DNA of 15,044 nt from Sulfurimonas sp. (GTDB lineage: Bacteria > Campylobacterota > Campylobacteria > Campylobacterales > Sulfurimonadaceae), in assembly GCA_026987995.1 (NCBI GenBank), contig JALSMC010000175.1, forward strand, positions 1 through 15,044, in the 5' to 3' direction. The translations under genes were made by a program, and so were the position numbers. Shown piece after piece: positions 1 through 6,618 of this stretch (within the stretch, counting starts at the first letter, position 1; every line of letters begins with the position of its first letter). Under the pieces are notes generated by a model. The model was not told the origin of the DNA and did not search any database. It saw nothing but the letters and a program-made list of their open reading frames with translations.

Positions 1-978
1 CACCCACCACTCACTAAAAAAACTGCCATCATGTAGAGCAAGTAGTAACGAGTAGAGGGTTATATCTTGAAACTTTGGTAAGTTCCACTCTCCTTTCATT
101 GTCGAGAAGTATCTTACTGTATCTTTTTGTACGACTACATCCTTATACATATGTGGTGTTCTTGCCAAAATAGTATATTTTTCATCTTTAAAGAGTCTAT
201 TTGGTGCACCCATACCACTTATATAAAGATTTTCATTTTTTCGTATCATCTTGTAGGCTAAACCTCTGTTTTCTAAACGCCACTCTTTGAGGTCATCACT
301 TTTATATATCCCGTATCTATTACCAACTCTATACACTTTCCCATCATAATCTATGGAAAAAATATCACTTTGTTAGGAATCATATACAGGAGGAAGTACT
401 GAATGTGAAATCTTGACAGACTTCATAAATTTTCCTAGTAGTGGTGGGTGGTCTAAAAATACTCCTGTAATTGCTAAGATGATTAAAGGAATGATAGCGA
501 TAATTGCAAAAATATTTGCATGAGTTTTGATGAGGCTTCGAGTAAATTTAGCATGTTTTTTTCTCTTTATAAGATAATAGACAAGATAACCACTCATGGC
601 TAGAAAAGTTAAAACTATTGCCCCGTAATCATTTATAAGCAGTGAAATATCTCCATCAAAAAGCCCTCGTCCATAGTGAAGGTCTCTCACGAAACGCGAG
701 AGTTTTATGTCTTCTTCGAGCTCGAACTTCTCTATTTTAACTATACTTCTGCTTATGGGTTTTAAATCATCTCTTCCCAGAGTGATGATTGTCTCTTTAT
801 CTTCTACGGCTACGATAAACTTATCTGAAATACTGAGCGAAGTGATGTACTCACCTTGTAAGCCAAGTGATTTAAACTTCTCACTATAAAGATAAACGCC
901 ATCAGAAGTAGCACAAGAAAAAGACTCTTTGATGCAAAAAACTTTACAGATAAAAGAGATAGTCCGTCCGACTGATGG
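1..978 (-). pseudogene. PepSY-associated TM protein, broken (in-frame stop, N-terminus missing, runs off the window)
   Basis: Read leftwards, the frame is open from 978 to 376, meets TAA at 373-375, and is then open again in the same frame to position 1. Both halves look like one PepSY-TM protein. The first half has a beta-rich domain (DGVYLYSEKF, DKFIVAVEDKETI), then RFVRDLHYGRGLFDG before a membrane helix, KRKK, and a second helix beginning LIKTHANIFAII. Past the stop come YDGKVYRVGNRYG and LYSLLLALHDGSFFSEWW, which repeats the pattern that leads into a helix. The N-terminus is also lost: TAG at 979-981 closes the frame, there is no ATG before it, and only about 28 nt separate it from the tonB stop, so the usual first membrane helix is absent. 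Members of the family are inner-membrane proteins often linked to ferric-chelate reduction next to TonB receptors. A GTG at 688-690 could start a 105-residue remnant. Sequencing error at 373 is the main alternative. Confidence 0.75.
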
Positions 979-1006
979 CTATGATCCTAGAAAGTGGATG
1001 GACTAA

Positions 1007-1735
1007 CTATCGCAATACATAATTAAGTGTAATTGCAAATTCTTTTGGAAATTGAAAAAGTGCATCTTTTACAGAAATAGGAAAACTCTTTTCTATCGCA
1101 CTTTTTACAGATTTTTTAAAAATAGAGTGCCCTTTTACAAAAGCTATTTTCTTTACACTTCCATTAGATAAAAGCAAAAATTTTACTGTAACTTCACCTT
1201 GAATATTTCTTCTTCTAGCAGTTCTAGGATAGTGTTTATTCTTGTTTATCGCTTCTCTTAATTTTGCGAAAAAAATATTTTGTTTTTTACGAAGTTCTTC
1301 CTCTTCCTCTCTTTGTTTCTGTCTATCTTGTTGAATCATTTTTTCTTTTAATAGCACATCTGTTTTAATTTTTTGCATACTTGCTATATGTAACTCTTGT
1401 GTTAGAGGCTTTGAATTTTCTTGTTTTTTGAAAACTTTTTTTGCAATCGGTTCTGTTTTTTTCTTGATTGCTTTTTTTATTTTTGTTTTAGTTACTGTTT
1501 TTTGAGATTTTTTCTTTTTTTGCACTTTTCGTGGCGATAATTTTTTTTCACTAAAGTCTTTAGGTATGCTTTTTTGTTTTGGCACACAGAGCAGAGAAAC
1601 TAGCATCCTTGATTCTTTTACAACTGGAGAGCATTTATTTGAAAACTCTATCTCCTCTAAAAAATAGACTAAAGTCCCAAATAAAGTGATATAAAGTACA
1701 ATACTAAGAACGAAAGAGTCAAAATATCTTTTCAT
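1007..1735 (-). CDS. tonB: TonB energy-transducing protein
   Basis: TonB links the inner-membrane proton motive force to outer-membrane receptors. This 242-residue protein has one N-terminal membrane helix (about residues 8-27). A very Lys-rich linker follows (about 53-110), in place of the usual Pro-rich one. Next is a charged, probably coiled segment (120-152) and a C-terminal TonB domain (about 155-242) with KHYPRTARRRNIQGEVTVKF followed by LSNGSVKKIAFVKG. The YP and G-x-V-x-V-x-F pattern is typical of the domain. Its ATG overlaps the TAA of the upstream ferredoxin-type gene by one base (TAATG at 1733-1737), implying translational coupling. No exbB or exbD is visible here, so it must use a set encoded elsewhere. 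The adjacent receptor is the obvious partner. Confidence 0.87.
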   Translation of the reverse strand: MKRYFDSFVLSIVLYITLFGTLVYFLEEIEFSNKCSPVVKESRMLVSLLCVPKQKSIPKDFSEKKLSPRKVQKKKKSQKTVTKTKIKKAIKKKTEPIAKKVFKKQENSKPLTQELHIASMQKIKTDVLLKEKMIQQDRQKQREEEEELRKKQNIFFAKLREAINKNKHYPRTARRRNIQGEVTVKFLLLSNGSVKKIAFVKGHSIFKKSVKSAIEKSFPISVKDALFQFPKEFAITLNYVLR

Positions 1736-3162
1736 TAGTTCTTCATATGCACTTTATGAGAATGGTGTGAACCACCATGAGATTTTCCATACACATGTGC
1801 AGTATAAATTCTAGAGAGGTTCAAAGTAAGATAAAAGATAATAAAAAGAGATGCAAAAGTAAACGCAATTACTTTAGACATTTTACTCGCTTGAAATAAA
1901 TTTACTCTTTTATACATAATATAGAATGCCCATAAAGATGCTAAATAAGGGAAAAATGAAAACACTCCAAGCCATGCATCTTTTCTTGAAGCTAAATTTA
2001 CAACATTTACGACATCTAAGTGGAACCCATATATAAAGCCATTCGCTATATCAGCATATGTATGTGTAAAAAAACTATGGATAAGATGCGACAAACCGCC
2101 TATTAAAAAAAGAGGAGCAAATGCATAACCTAGTGTATAGAAAGTCTTTTTATACTCTGCTTTTAAAGATAATGAAGCTGCCCACATTCCAAAAAAGACT
2201 AAAAACAGAGTAATAACATTTGCATACAAAAATGCAAAAAGTCCTACAGCATCTAAACTTCCAAAATCATAGATACCTTTAAAATATTCAGCTGTTTTTG
2301 TCCAAGGCATGTAAGAAGCTACTGGTGAACGACCAAGCCCATGATGAAATGACATTGTTATAGATATAGCAGCTGTAATTAAAATATATGTCCAAACTTC
2401 AATTTTGTCTATTTTTAGTTTTTCATAGAGTGATTTTCCTGGAGGTACGATACTAAAACTAATTGCATCACATGCACTACTACAGTCCATACAGAGGGTA
2501 CAATCTTCCATGGAATTTTTTTTGTTGAATGTAAAAGGTTTTAAGTTATAGTGACATGCCGTAGCACAATCAAAAGTTTTACACTCTGAGCAGTCGCTTT
2601 TGTATGAGCTTAGCCATGTAAACGAAACTCTCTGATAAGCCTTTGTTAAACTTCCTATCGGGCATACATATTTACAATAACTCATATCTTTATAAAGATA
2701 GTAGAGTAAAAAAGCCAAAGCGGTTATGACAGTAAATAAAATAGCAGTCACGAGTGGCATACGATAAAAACCTGGAAGAGTATAGCTTATAGCCCACCAA
2801 CCAATTACTATAAGTAAAAGACCCCACCAAGGATTTTTCAGCCATTTGGGCATCTCTTTTTTTAGACCATATTTTGTGATGTACTTCCCAAGAAATCCAT
2901 GAGGACAAATTCCACAAAAAATACGACCAAAAGTAGCAAGAGTTACAACCATAAAAAGAGACCAGAAAAGTCCCCAAAAAACCTCTTTTGTAAAAGTATT
3001 TTCTTTTGTAGGGCTTTCAAATCCAAGATAAACAGCATATATAAAGAGTGCCAGCACAAACAACCTAACCCCAAGTATAAATTTTTGGTTTTTAAAGATA
3101 AAACCTAAAATGGGCATTGAATATATATCATTTTTATTTCTATTTTTGTTGTGCTTTATCAT
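1735..3162 (-). CDS. NapH/CcoG-like polytopic membrane 4Fe-4S protein with His-rich tail
   Basis: A 475-residue integral membrane iron-sulfur protein. Visible in order are a first helix pair (about 27-80), CGICPHG at 83-89, two helices (112-155), and CKYVCPIG at 163-170. Then come two ferredoxin-like Cys sets (C191, C194, C199, C203 and C221, C224, C227, C231), and several more helices rich in His. The tail ends in a His cluster (about 456-472, with GGSHHSHKVH). The N-terminal half matches the NapH/CcoG/RdxA layout, where a quinol- or ferredoxin-linked protein moves electrons across the inner membrane. The C-terminal half, with further helices and His residues, could bind heme or metal; that is inference. 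It lies between receptor and tonB: the receptor stop is 12 nt upstream and forms part of the Shine-Dalgarno (TAAGGA). The context suggests reduction of an imported metal or chelate. Confidence 0.82.
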   Translation of the reverse strand: MIKHNKNRNKNDIYSMPILGFIFKNQKFILGVRLFVLALFIYAVYLGFESPTKENTFTKEVFWGLFWSLFMVVTLATFGRIFCGICPHGFLGKYITKYGLKKEMPKWLKNPWWGLLLIVIGWWAISYTLPGFYRMPLVTAILFTVITALAFLLYYLYKDMSYCKYVCPIGSLTKAYQRVSFTWLSSYKSDCSECKTFDCATACHYNLKPFTFNKKNSMEDCTLCMDCSSACDAISFSIVPPGKSLYEKLKIDKIEVWTYILITAAISITMSFHHGLGRSPVASYMPWTKTAEYFKGIYDFGSLDAVGLFAFLYANVITLFLVFFGMWAASLSLKAEYKKTFYTLGYAFAPLFLIGGLSHLIHSFFTHTYADIANGFIYGFHLDVVNVVNLASRKDAWLGVFSFFPYLASLWAFYIMYKRVNLFQASKMSKVIAFTFASLFIIFYLTLNLSRIYTAHVYGKSHGGSHHSHKVHMKN

Positions 3163-3174
3163 TTTTATATTTCC

Positions 3175-5382
3175 TTAAAATTTAGCAGACAATCCGGCAA
3201 GAAAAGTTCTACCAGGGTTTACAGTAAGACCCATATCTCTGATGTCATATAAACCATCGTCATTTCTATCTCCAGTAACACGCGGCATCATGTAGTACTG
3301 TTCATCAAATAGGTTTTCAACTTTTCCAAACACTTCTATATCAAAGCTTGATATTTTTGTATTGTACCTAGCTCTTAGATTTACTACTGCAAATCCATCT
3401 ACTTTTACTTCATTCAATTCATCTGCATACTGAGAAGACCTGTAGTTTACATCAGCTGTTAACAAGAGGCTTGATAAAATTCTATAATTTCCTTCTAAAT
3501 AGACTGTATGATTTGATGTTCTAGGTACAGTGTTACCGGCTAAATCATAAATTCCTTCAACATAATCTCCACCCCTTCCACCATTTAAGGTAGAATCAAA
3601 TAGAATTTTATTGTATTCATTATATTTAGTATACTTTGAATCTAGGTAAGTGTAATTAAAAACAAATGATAAATCTTTTGCCTTGTTGCTATTAATAGCA
3701 ATCTCTAAACCTCTATTTTGAACATCTGCCATATTGTCATAGTAAACATCTACGCCACTAGTGGACGCATAGTTACCACTACTTCTGCCAATAACACCCT
3801 TCCTGTCTAGTTGAAATATTGAGACCTCATAAGATAGTAAATCAGTACTTTGTCTTAAACCAATTTCATAGTTATATGTTTTCTCTGTATTGATATTTGT
3901 GTTATTAAAGTATGTACCACTATAAGTTGATGTAGACATATCTCCGGCAAATATTTGCGAAAGTGTTGGGACTCTAAAACCTGTCGATACACTTGTAAAT
4001 AGGACTTGTTTAGCATTAAGCTTATATGTTCCACCAATTCTATAAGAACCTTCATTGTAGTCAGTATTCCAATGAGTTGAAGTTAAATTATTTGTATAAT
4101 CATAATTCATATTATCATACCTAGCATTGAGTGTAGCAGTAAAATCTTTTGTAAAACTATACTTCACTTCACCATAAATGGCATTGATGTTTTCTTTAGA
4201 GCTTGTGTCACTTGTAACTTCTCCAATAGGGTGAAATATTGCATTACGATCTGTATAGTTAACTCTATATTTACTATTTTTATCCTCTTCATTTCTCGCT
4301 AAATCCACACCTAGCATTGAAGCTATTGTAGTCCCATTCATTCTATACTCAGATTTTAATCCTCTTTGGAGTGTATTTGCATAAGAAGCATAAAGGTGAT
4401 CATCTCTAACACCATCTCCAACACTATCATAAGCACTACTTCTATTTTCTGTAGTGTCATCATATTGATAAATCTGTGCCATTAAGTTGGAGTCATTATC
4501 AAAATCTTTAGAGTATGTTAAAAATAGCTTTGTTAAATCAATGTCATATTTAGTTGCATATCCAACTTCACCCTTACTTGTAGGGTTAGTATCAACATTA
4601 TTAGTATATATCCCGTTACCTACAGTAGTTCCATCAAAAGTTGAATAAGTTATAGAGCCAGTATCGTTCTCATATCTTAAAGTTTTATCTACACCAAAAG
4701 TAATATCACTGCTGTCATCTATGTAGTACTGAAACTTTCCATTGATTGATTTTGTGTAGTAGTCAGAATCTTCCCAGTATCCATCACTTTTTTTATAACT
4801 TGCCTGTATATTTGCTGCAAAGTTTTCTGCCCTCATATTGTATGAAGCTAAATATTTTTGGTAACCATAGCTACCTTGTTCGGTTGCGACAAGACCTTCA
4901 TTTTTGTTTTTAGGTCTTTTTGTTGTGATGATAATTGCACCGGCTAAAGCATCGTTACCATATAGATATGAAGCACCACCCTTTAAAACCTTAATAGATT
5001 CAATATTATCCATATCTATATTTATACTACCAGCTCTCTCTTGAACAGGTACCCCATCTATAACTATGGCAACACCAGGTTTTTCTCCCATATACATTTC
5101 GGTACCAATACCACGGATATGTATTTTATTAGAATCGCCTTCATTTTTTCTCACTGTAACACCAGGAAGAGTATTTAATACATCTGCAAGATTTCTAGCA
5201 TGAAACTCTTCGACTTCTTTTCCATTCATTATTGATGTACTTGAAATCTCTGTAGTTTTATTTGCAAACTTATCATCAATGGTAGATGACTCAACCTCTA
5301 TCATACCTATATCTTGTGCTTGAATACTCAGCACAAAGGTTGCTGTTGTAAGTAGAGATAAAAAAGTAAGGTTCTTTTTCAT
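3175..5382 (-). CDS. TonB-dependent outer-membrane receptor
   Basis: A 735-residue outer-membrane receptor. Residues 1-22 form a signal peptide (MKKNLTFLSLLTTATFVLSI, then a cleavage site around AQA). A probable TonB box, GMIEVESS, follows directly. The plug domain (about 40-165) contains LADVLNTLPGVTVR, IHIRGIG, VAIVIDGVPV and YGNDALAGAIIITTKRP, all classic for the family. The rest is a beta barrel ending in Phe (GLSAKF), as expected for outer-membrane assembly. It is the first gene of a minus-strand operon with the 4Fe-4S protein, TonB and PepSY-TM. The ligand cannot be read from sequence; a siderophore or other iron chelate is the usual partner of this neighbourhood, and copper or another metal is possible. 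The ATG is preceded by AAGG about 8 nt upstream. Confidence 0.93.
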   Translation of the reverse strand: MKKNLTFLSLLTTATFVLSIQAQDIGMIEVESSTIDDKFANKTTEISSTSIMNGKEVEEFHARNLADVLNTLPGVTVRKNEGDSNKIHIRGIGTEMYMGEKPGVAIVIDGVPVQERAGSINIDMDNIESIKVLKGGASYLYGNDALAGAIIITTKRPKNKNEGLVATEQGSYGYQKYLASYNMRAENFAANIQASYKKSDGYWEDSDYYTKSINGKFQYYIDDSSDITFGVDKTLRYENDTGSITYSTFDGTTVGNGIYTNNVDTNPTSKGEVGYATKYDIDLTKLFLTYSKDFDNDSNLMAQIYQYDDTTENRSSAYDSVGDGVRDDHLYASYANTLQRGLKSEYRMNGTTIASMLGVDLARNEEDKNSKYRVNYTDRNAIFHPIGEVTSDTSSKENINAIYGEVKYSFTKDFTATLNARYDNMNYDYTNNLTSTHWNTDYNEGSYRIGGTYKLNAKQVLFTSVSTGFRVPTLSQIFAGDMSTSTYSGTYFNNTNINTEKTYNYEIGLRQSTDLLSYEVSIFQLDRKGVIGRSSGNYASTSGVDVYYDNMADVQNRGLEIAINSNKAKDLSFVFNYTYLDSKYTKYNEYNKILFDSTLNGGRGGDYVEGIYDLAGNTVPRTSNHTVYLEGNYRILSSLLLTADVNYRSSQYADELNEVKVDGFAVVNLRARYNTKISSFDIEVFGKVENLFDEQYYMMPRVTGDRNDDGLYDIRDMGLTVNPGRTFLAGLSAKF

Positions 5383-5413
5383 TGTTTAGGCCTTATAATA
5401 TATTTTATGTGAA

Positions 5414-5433
5414 ATTATAGATAACAATTGTTA
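5414..5433 (-). promoter_or_regulatory. Receptor-operon promoter with palindromic operator candidate
   Basis: On the minus strand, a perfect 12-bp palindrome TAACAATTGTTA (5422-5433) sits 2 nt before a TATAAT hexamer (5419 to 5414), about 30 nt upstream of the receptor ATG. A repressor bound there would cover the promoter spacer. A metal-responsive repressor such as Fur would fit the operon, but the site is not a textbook Fur box, so the regulator is unassigned. Confidence 0.5.
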
Positions 5434-5493
5434 CAAAAGTGTTAAGTGTTAAGAGGTGTAAGGATTAGGTTTTATTGCAAAATGCCATATATT

Positions 5494-5522
5494 TTAACTT
5501 GTCTCAAAAGTTAGTGTAAAAT
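5494..5522 (+). promoter_or_regulatory. Promoter candidate for the 33-residue peptide mRNA
   Basis: TTAACT (5494-5499), a 17-nt spacer and TAAAAT (5517-5522), preceded directly by TG. Transcription would begin near 5528, at or near the first base of ATCAGTTGG, which is repeated in inverted form at 5733-5741. A second possible -10, TATGAT at 5541-5546, would start the RNA near 5553. Confidence 0.45.
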
Positions 5523-5585
5523 TATTTATCAGTTGGCGATTATGATTGTTAAAGCATTGTGAGGAGATAGGTGGGACAGGGTCAG

Positions 5586-5600
5586 CCTTTAATCTAAAGG
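5586..5600 (+). promoter_or_regulatory. Hairpin covering the Shine-Dalgarno of the 33-residue ORF
   Basis: CCTTTA (5586-5591), a 3-nt loop, then TAAAGG (5595-5600) form a perfect 6-bp hairpin. The right arm is most of the ribosome-binding site AAAGGAG (5596-5602), which lies 5 nt before the ATG at 5608. Folding would hide the site and reduce initiation. Confidence 0.55.
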
Positions 5601-5607
5601 AGTAACA

Positions 5608-5709
5608 ATGCGAGTCGCTCTCATTATTGTTATAATTTTAGTTCTCTTAGAATTAAGATTGTATTCAGAAATTTTGTTTAGAAATTTCACGTATAAAAAA
5701 AGCTTATGA
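5608..5709 (+). CDS. 33-residue hydrophobic peptide, candidate type I toxin
   Basis: The reading frame begins MRVALIIVIILVLLELR and ends in FTYKKSL. Residues 3-14 are almost all Val, Ile, Leu and Ala, enough for a short membrane helix. An amphipathic, net basic C-terminal part follows. A strong Shine-Dalgarno (AAAGGAG) is placed correctly but inside a hairpin. Short hydrophobic peptides with a basic tail, a folded leader and an antisense RNA are the hallmark of type I toxins (Fst, Ldr, Ibs, AapA), which damage the membrane when overproduced. No residue-level match to a named family is claimed. Alternatives are a leader peptide for the 111-residue gene downstream or a small membrane-protein subunit. 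The stop codon lies within the stem of the hairpin at 5706-5727. Confidence 0.6.
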   Translation: MRVALIIVIILVLLELRLYSEILFRNFTYKKSL

Positions 5710-5727
5710 GGAGTTCGCGCTCCTCAT
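5695..5727 (-). terminator. Intrinsic terminator of the antisense RNA, possibly bidirectional
   Basis: Arms ATGAGGAG and CTCCTCAT (5706-5713 and 5720-5727) form a perfect 8-bp stem with a 6-nt loop. On the minus strand AAGC and seven T follow (5701 to 5695). On the plus strand the stem is followed by only TTTG, so it would stop the peptide mRNA less efficiently. Confidence 0.65.
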
Positions 5728-5740
5728 TTGTCCCAACTGA
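5695..5740 (-). ncRNA. Short antisense RNA candidate (about 45 nt), convergent with the small-peptide mRNA
   Basis: On the minus strand a strong promoter (5773-5746) predicts a start at about 5741-5738. An 8-bp hairpin and a run of seven T end the RNA near 5695. The transcript would be fully complementary to the last codons and 3' region of the peptide mRNA. Its 5' part carries GTTGGGACA and ATGAGGAG, which resemble blocks in the 5' leader of that mRNA, in swapped order. It has no reading frame of note. The pairing logic recalls antitoxin RNAs of type I systems. Expression is predicted, not shown. Confidence 0.55.
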
Positions 5741-5745
5741 TTGCA

Positions 5746-5773
5746 ATTATATCATATAAATTATTTACATCAA
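5746..5773 (-). promoter_or_regulatory. Antisense RNA promoter
   Basis: Minus strand: TTGATG (5773 to 5768), 16-nt spacer, TATAAT (5751 to 5746), with TGA directly before the hexamer giving an extended -10. There is no gene to its left on this strand before the terminator, so a short untranslated RNA is the natural product. Confidence 0.6.
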
Positions 5774-5789
5774 AATATCAAGGGAAAAT

Positions 5790-6125
5790 ATGAAAGGGAC
5801 TATCGTGGTAACTTACAAAATACTATGCAAAGCGGACTTAAACAAAGAACTATCTCTTAATGAACTACTAGAGAATGAGAAAATAGCTAAAATCATCAAA
5901 AGCGAATATGCCAAAGGGTTTAGAAACTTGAGTCTAAACGCAGAGCCAAACGAGTCTGTCATCAAGATACAGACACAAAAAGAGTTACATTCATTTGAGG
6001 TAGACAAAGATGATTTTGCTGATATCTTAGACTTAGCAGAAGAAGATGCTCAAAATAAAAAGCTCTTAAAAAAAGAGTGTGAGAGAGTAGAACTTGTCGA
6101 TATCTCTACGAACACCACTCCTTAA
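5790..6125 (+). CDS. Hypothetical 111-residue soluble protein
   Basis: I do not recognise a family. The protein starts MKGTIVVTYKILCKADLNK, which looks like a beta strand followed by helix. It has a middle part with alternating polar and hydrophobic residues (SVIKIQTQKELHSFEVDKDD) and a charged helical end (DILDLAEEDAQNKKLLKKE). No signal peptide, membrane helix or metal-binding Cys/His pattern is seen. The start is supported by AAGGGA 4 nt upstream of the ATG; a TATAAA at 5754-5759 is a possible -10. Its last 20 nt overlap the end of the convergent metallopeptidase gene. It lies downstream of the 33-residue peptide on the same strand and could receive read-through from it. Confidence 0.7.
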   Translation: MKGTIVVTYKILCKADLNKELSLNELLENEKIAKIIKSEYAKGFRNLSLNAEPNESVIKIQTQKELHSFEVDKDDFADILDLAEEDAQNKKLLKKECERVELVDISTNTTP

Positions 6126-6618
6126 GCTTACCCTCTAGGTCTACATGAGTCAGATACAAACGCAGGTCAAACTCTACTTGATGATATGCTGGCTGCATAT
6201 GCTCACATAGTTTGTAAAAGGCTTTGTTATGCTCTTTTTCTTTAAAGTGAGCGAGTTCGTGAACTACTATCATCTCTAAAAATGCTTCTGGGACATTTTT
6301 AAACATAGAAGCGACTCTTATCTCATTTTTTGCCTTGAGTTTAGAGCCTTGCACACGAGAGATAAAGTGATGTGTTCCCAGAGCATTATGTATGACATTT
6401 ATCTTGCCATCGTAGAGAGTTTTAGAGAGTGGTGGCGATTTTTTTATATAGTCGTTTTTAATATCCATAGTGTATTTAAAAAGTGCTTTGTCATTTTTCA
6501 TCGTATGCGAAGCGGGATATTTTTCAAGAAGGTGTTTTGATAAATTTCCAGACTCTATGAGTTTTATAACCTGTGTTTGAGTCTGCTCTGGGTAATGGTT
6601 GAGATACTTTAGTTTCAT
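6106..6618 (-). CDS. YgjP-like zinc metallopeptidase (M48-related, DUF45 family)
   Basis: A 170-residue protein with the zinc-protease motif VVHELAHFKEKEHNKAFY. H120 and H124 with E121 form HExxH, and H130 in EHNKAFY is the extra conserved His of the YgjP/WLM-type group. It is a little shorter than typical YgjP proteins (about 170-230 residues), and no membrane helix or signal peptide is seen, so it is probably cytoplasmic. Substrates of this family are poorly defined. It is the last gene of the hemerythrin-peroxidase operon: its ATG (6616-6618) directly abuts the TAG of the peroxidase gene with no gap, so the two are almost certainly co-translated. Confidence 0.85.
   Translation of the reverse strand: MKLKYLNHYPEQTQTQVIKLIESGNLSKHLLEKYPASHTMKNDKALFKYTMDIKNDYIKKSPPLSKTLYDGKINVIHNALGTHHFISRVQGSKLKAKNEIRVASMFKNVPEAFLEMIVVHELAHFKEKEHNKAFYKLCEHMQPAYHQVEFDLRLYLTHVDLEGKLKEWCS

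Larger units (their letters stand above)
5528..5741. repeat. Inverted repeats bounding the small-peptide locus
   Basis: ATCAGTTGG (5528-5536) is inverted as CCAACTGAT (5733-5741). Inside these, TGGGACA (5572-5578) is inverted as TGTCCCA (5729-5735), and TGAGGAG (5560-5566) is complementary to CTCCTCA (5720-5726). The 5' and 3' regions of the predicted mRNA can therefore pair in alternative ways. Confidence 0.6.

Noticed and set aside
707..889. 60-residue plus-strand ORF
   Set aside because: Antisense shadow of the PepSY-TM coding frame, low-complexity Ser/Leu-rich, no ribosome-binding site.
893..1006. Plus-strand frame ending RPTDGYDPRKWMD just before the tonB stop
   Set aside because: It reads like protein, but it lies antisense to the PepSY-TM reading frame, has no Shine-Dalgarno or upstream continuation (stop at 893-895), and is only 25 codons from its ATG.
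3855..4055. 66-residue minus-strand ORF inside the receptor gene
   Set aside because: Out-of-frame shadow of a clearly coding beta-barrel region.
5422..5433. Assigning the TAACAATTGTTA palindrome as a Fur box
   Set aside because: It does not show the expected GATAATnATTATC-like pattern clearly enough; kept only as an unassigned operator.
5439..5453. GTGTTAAGTGTTAAG short direct repeat
   Set aside because: Only two 7-bp units in AT-rich DNA with no link to a gene element; likely chance.
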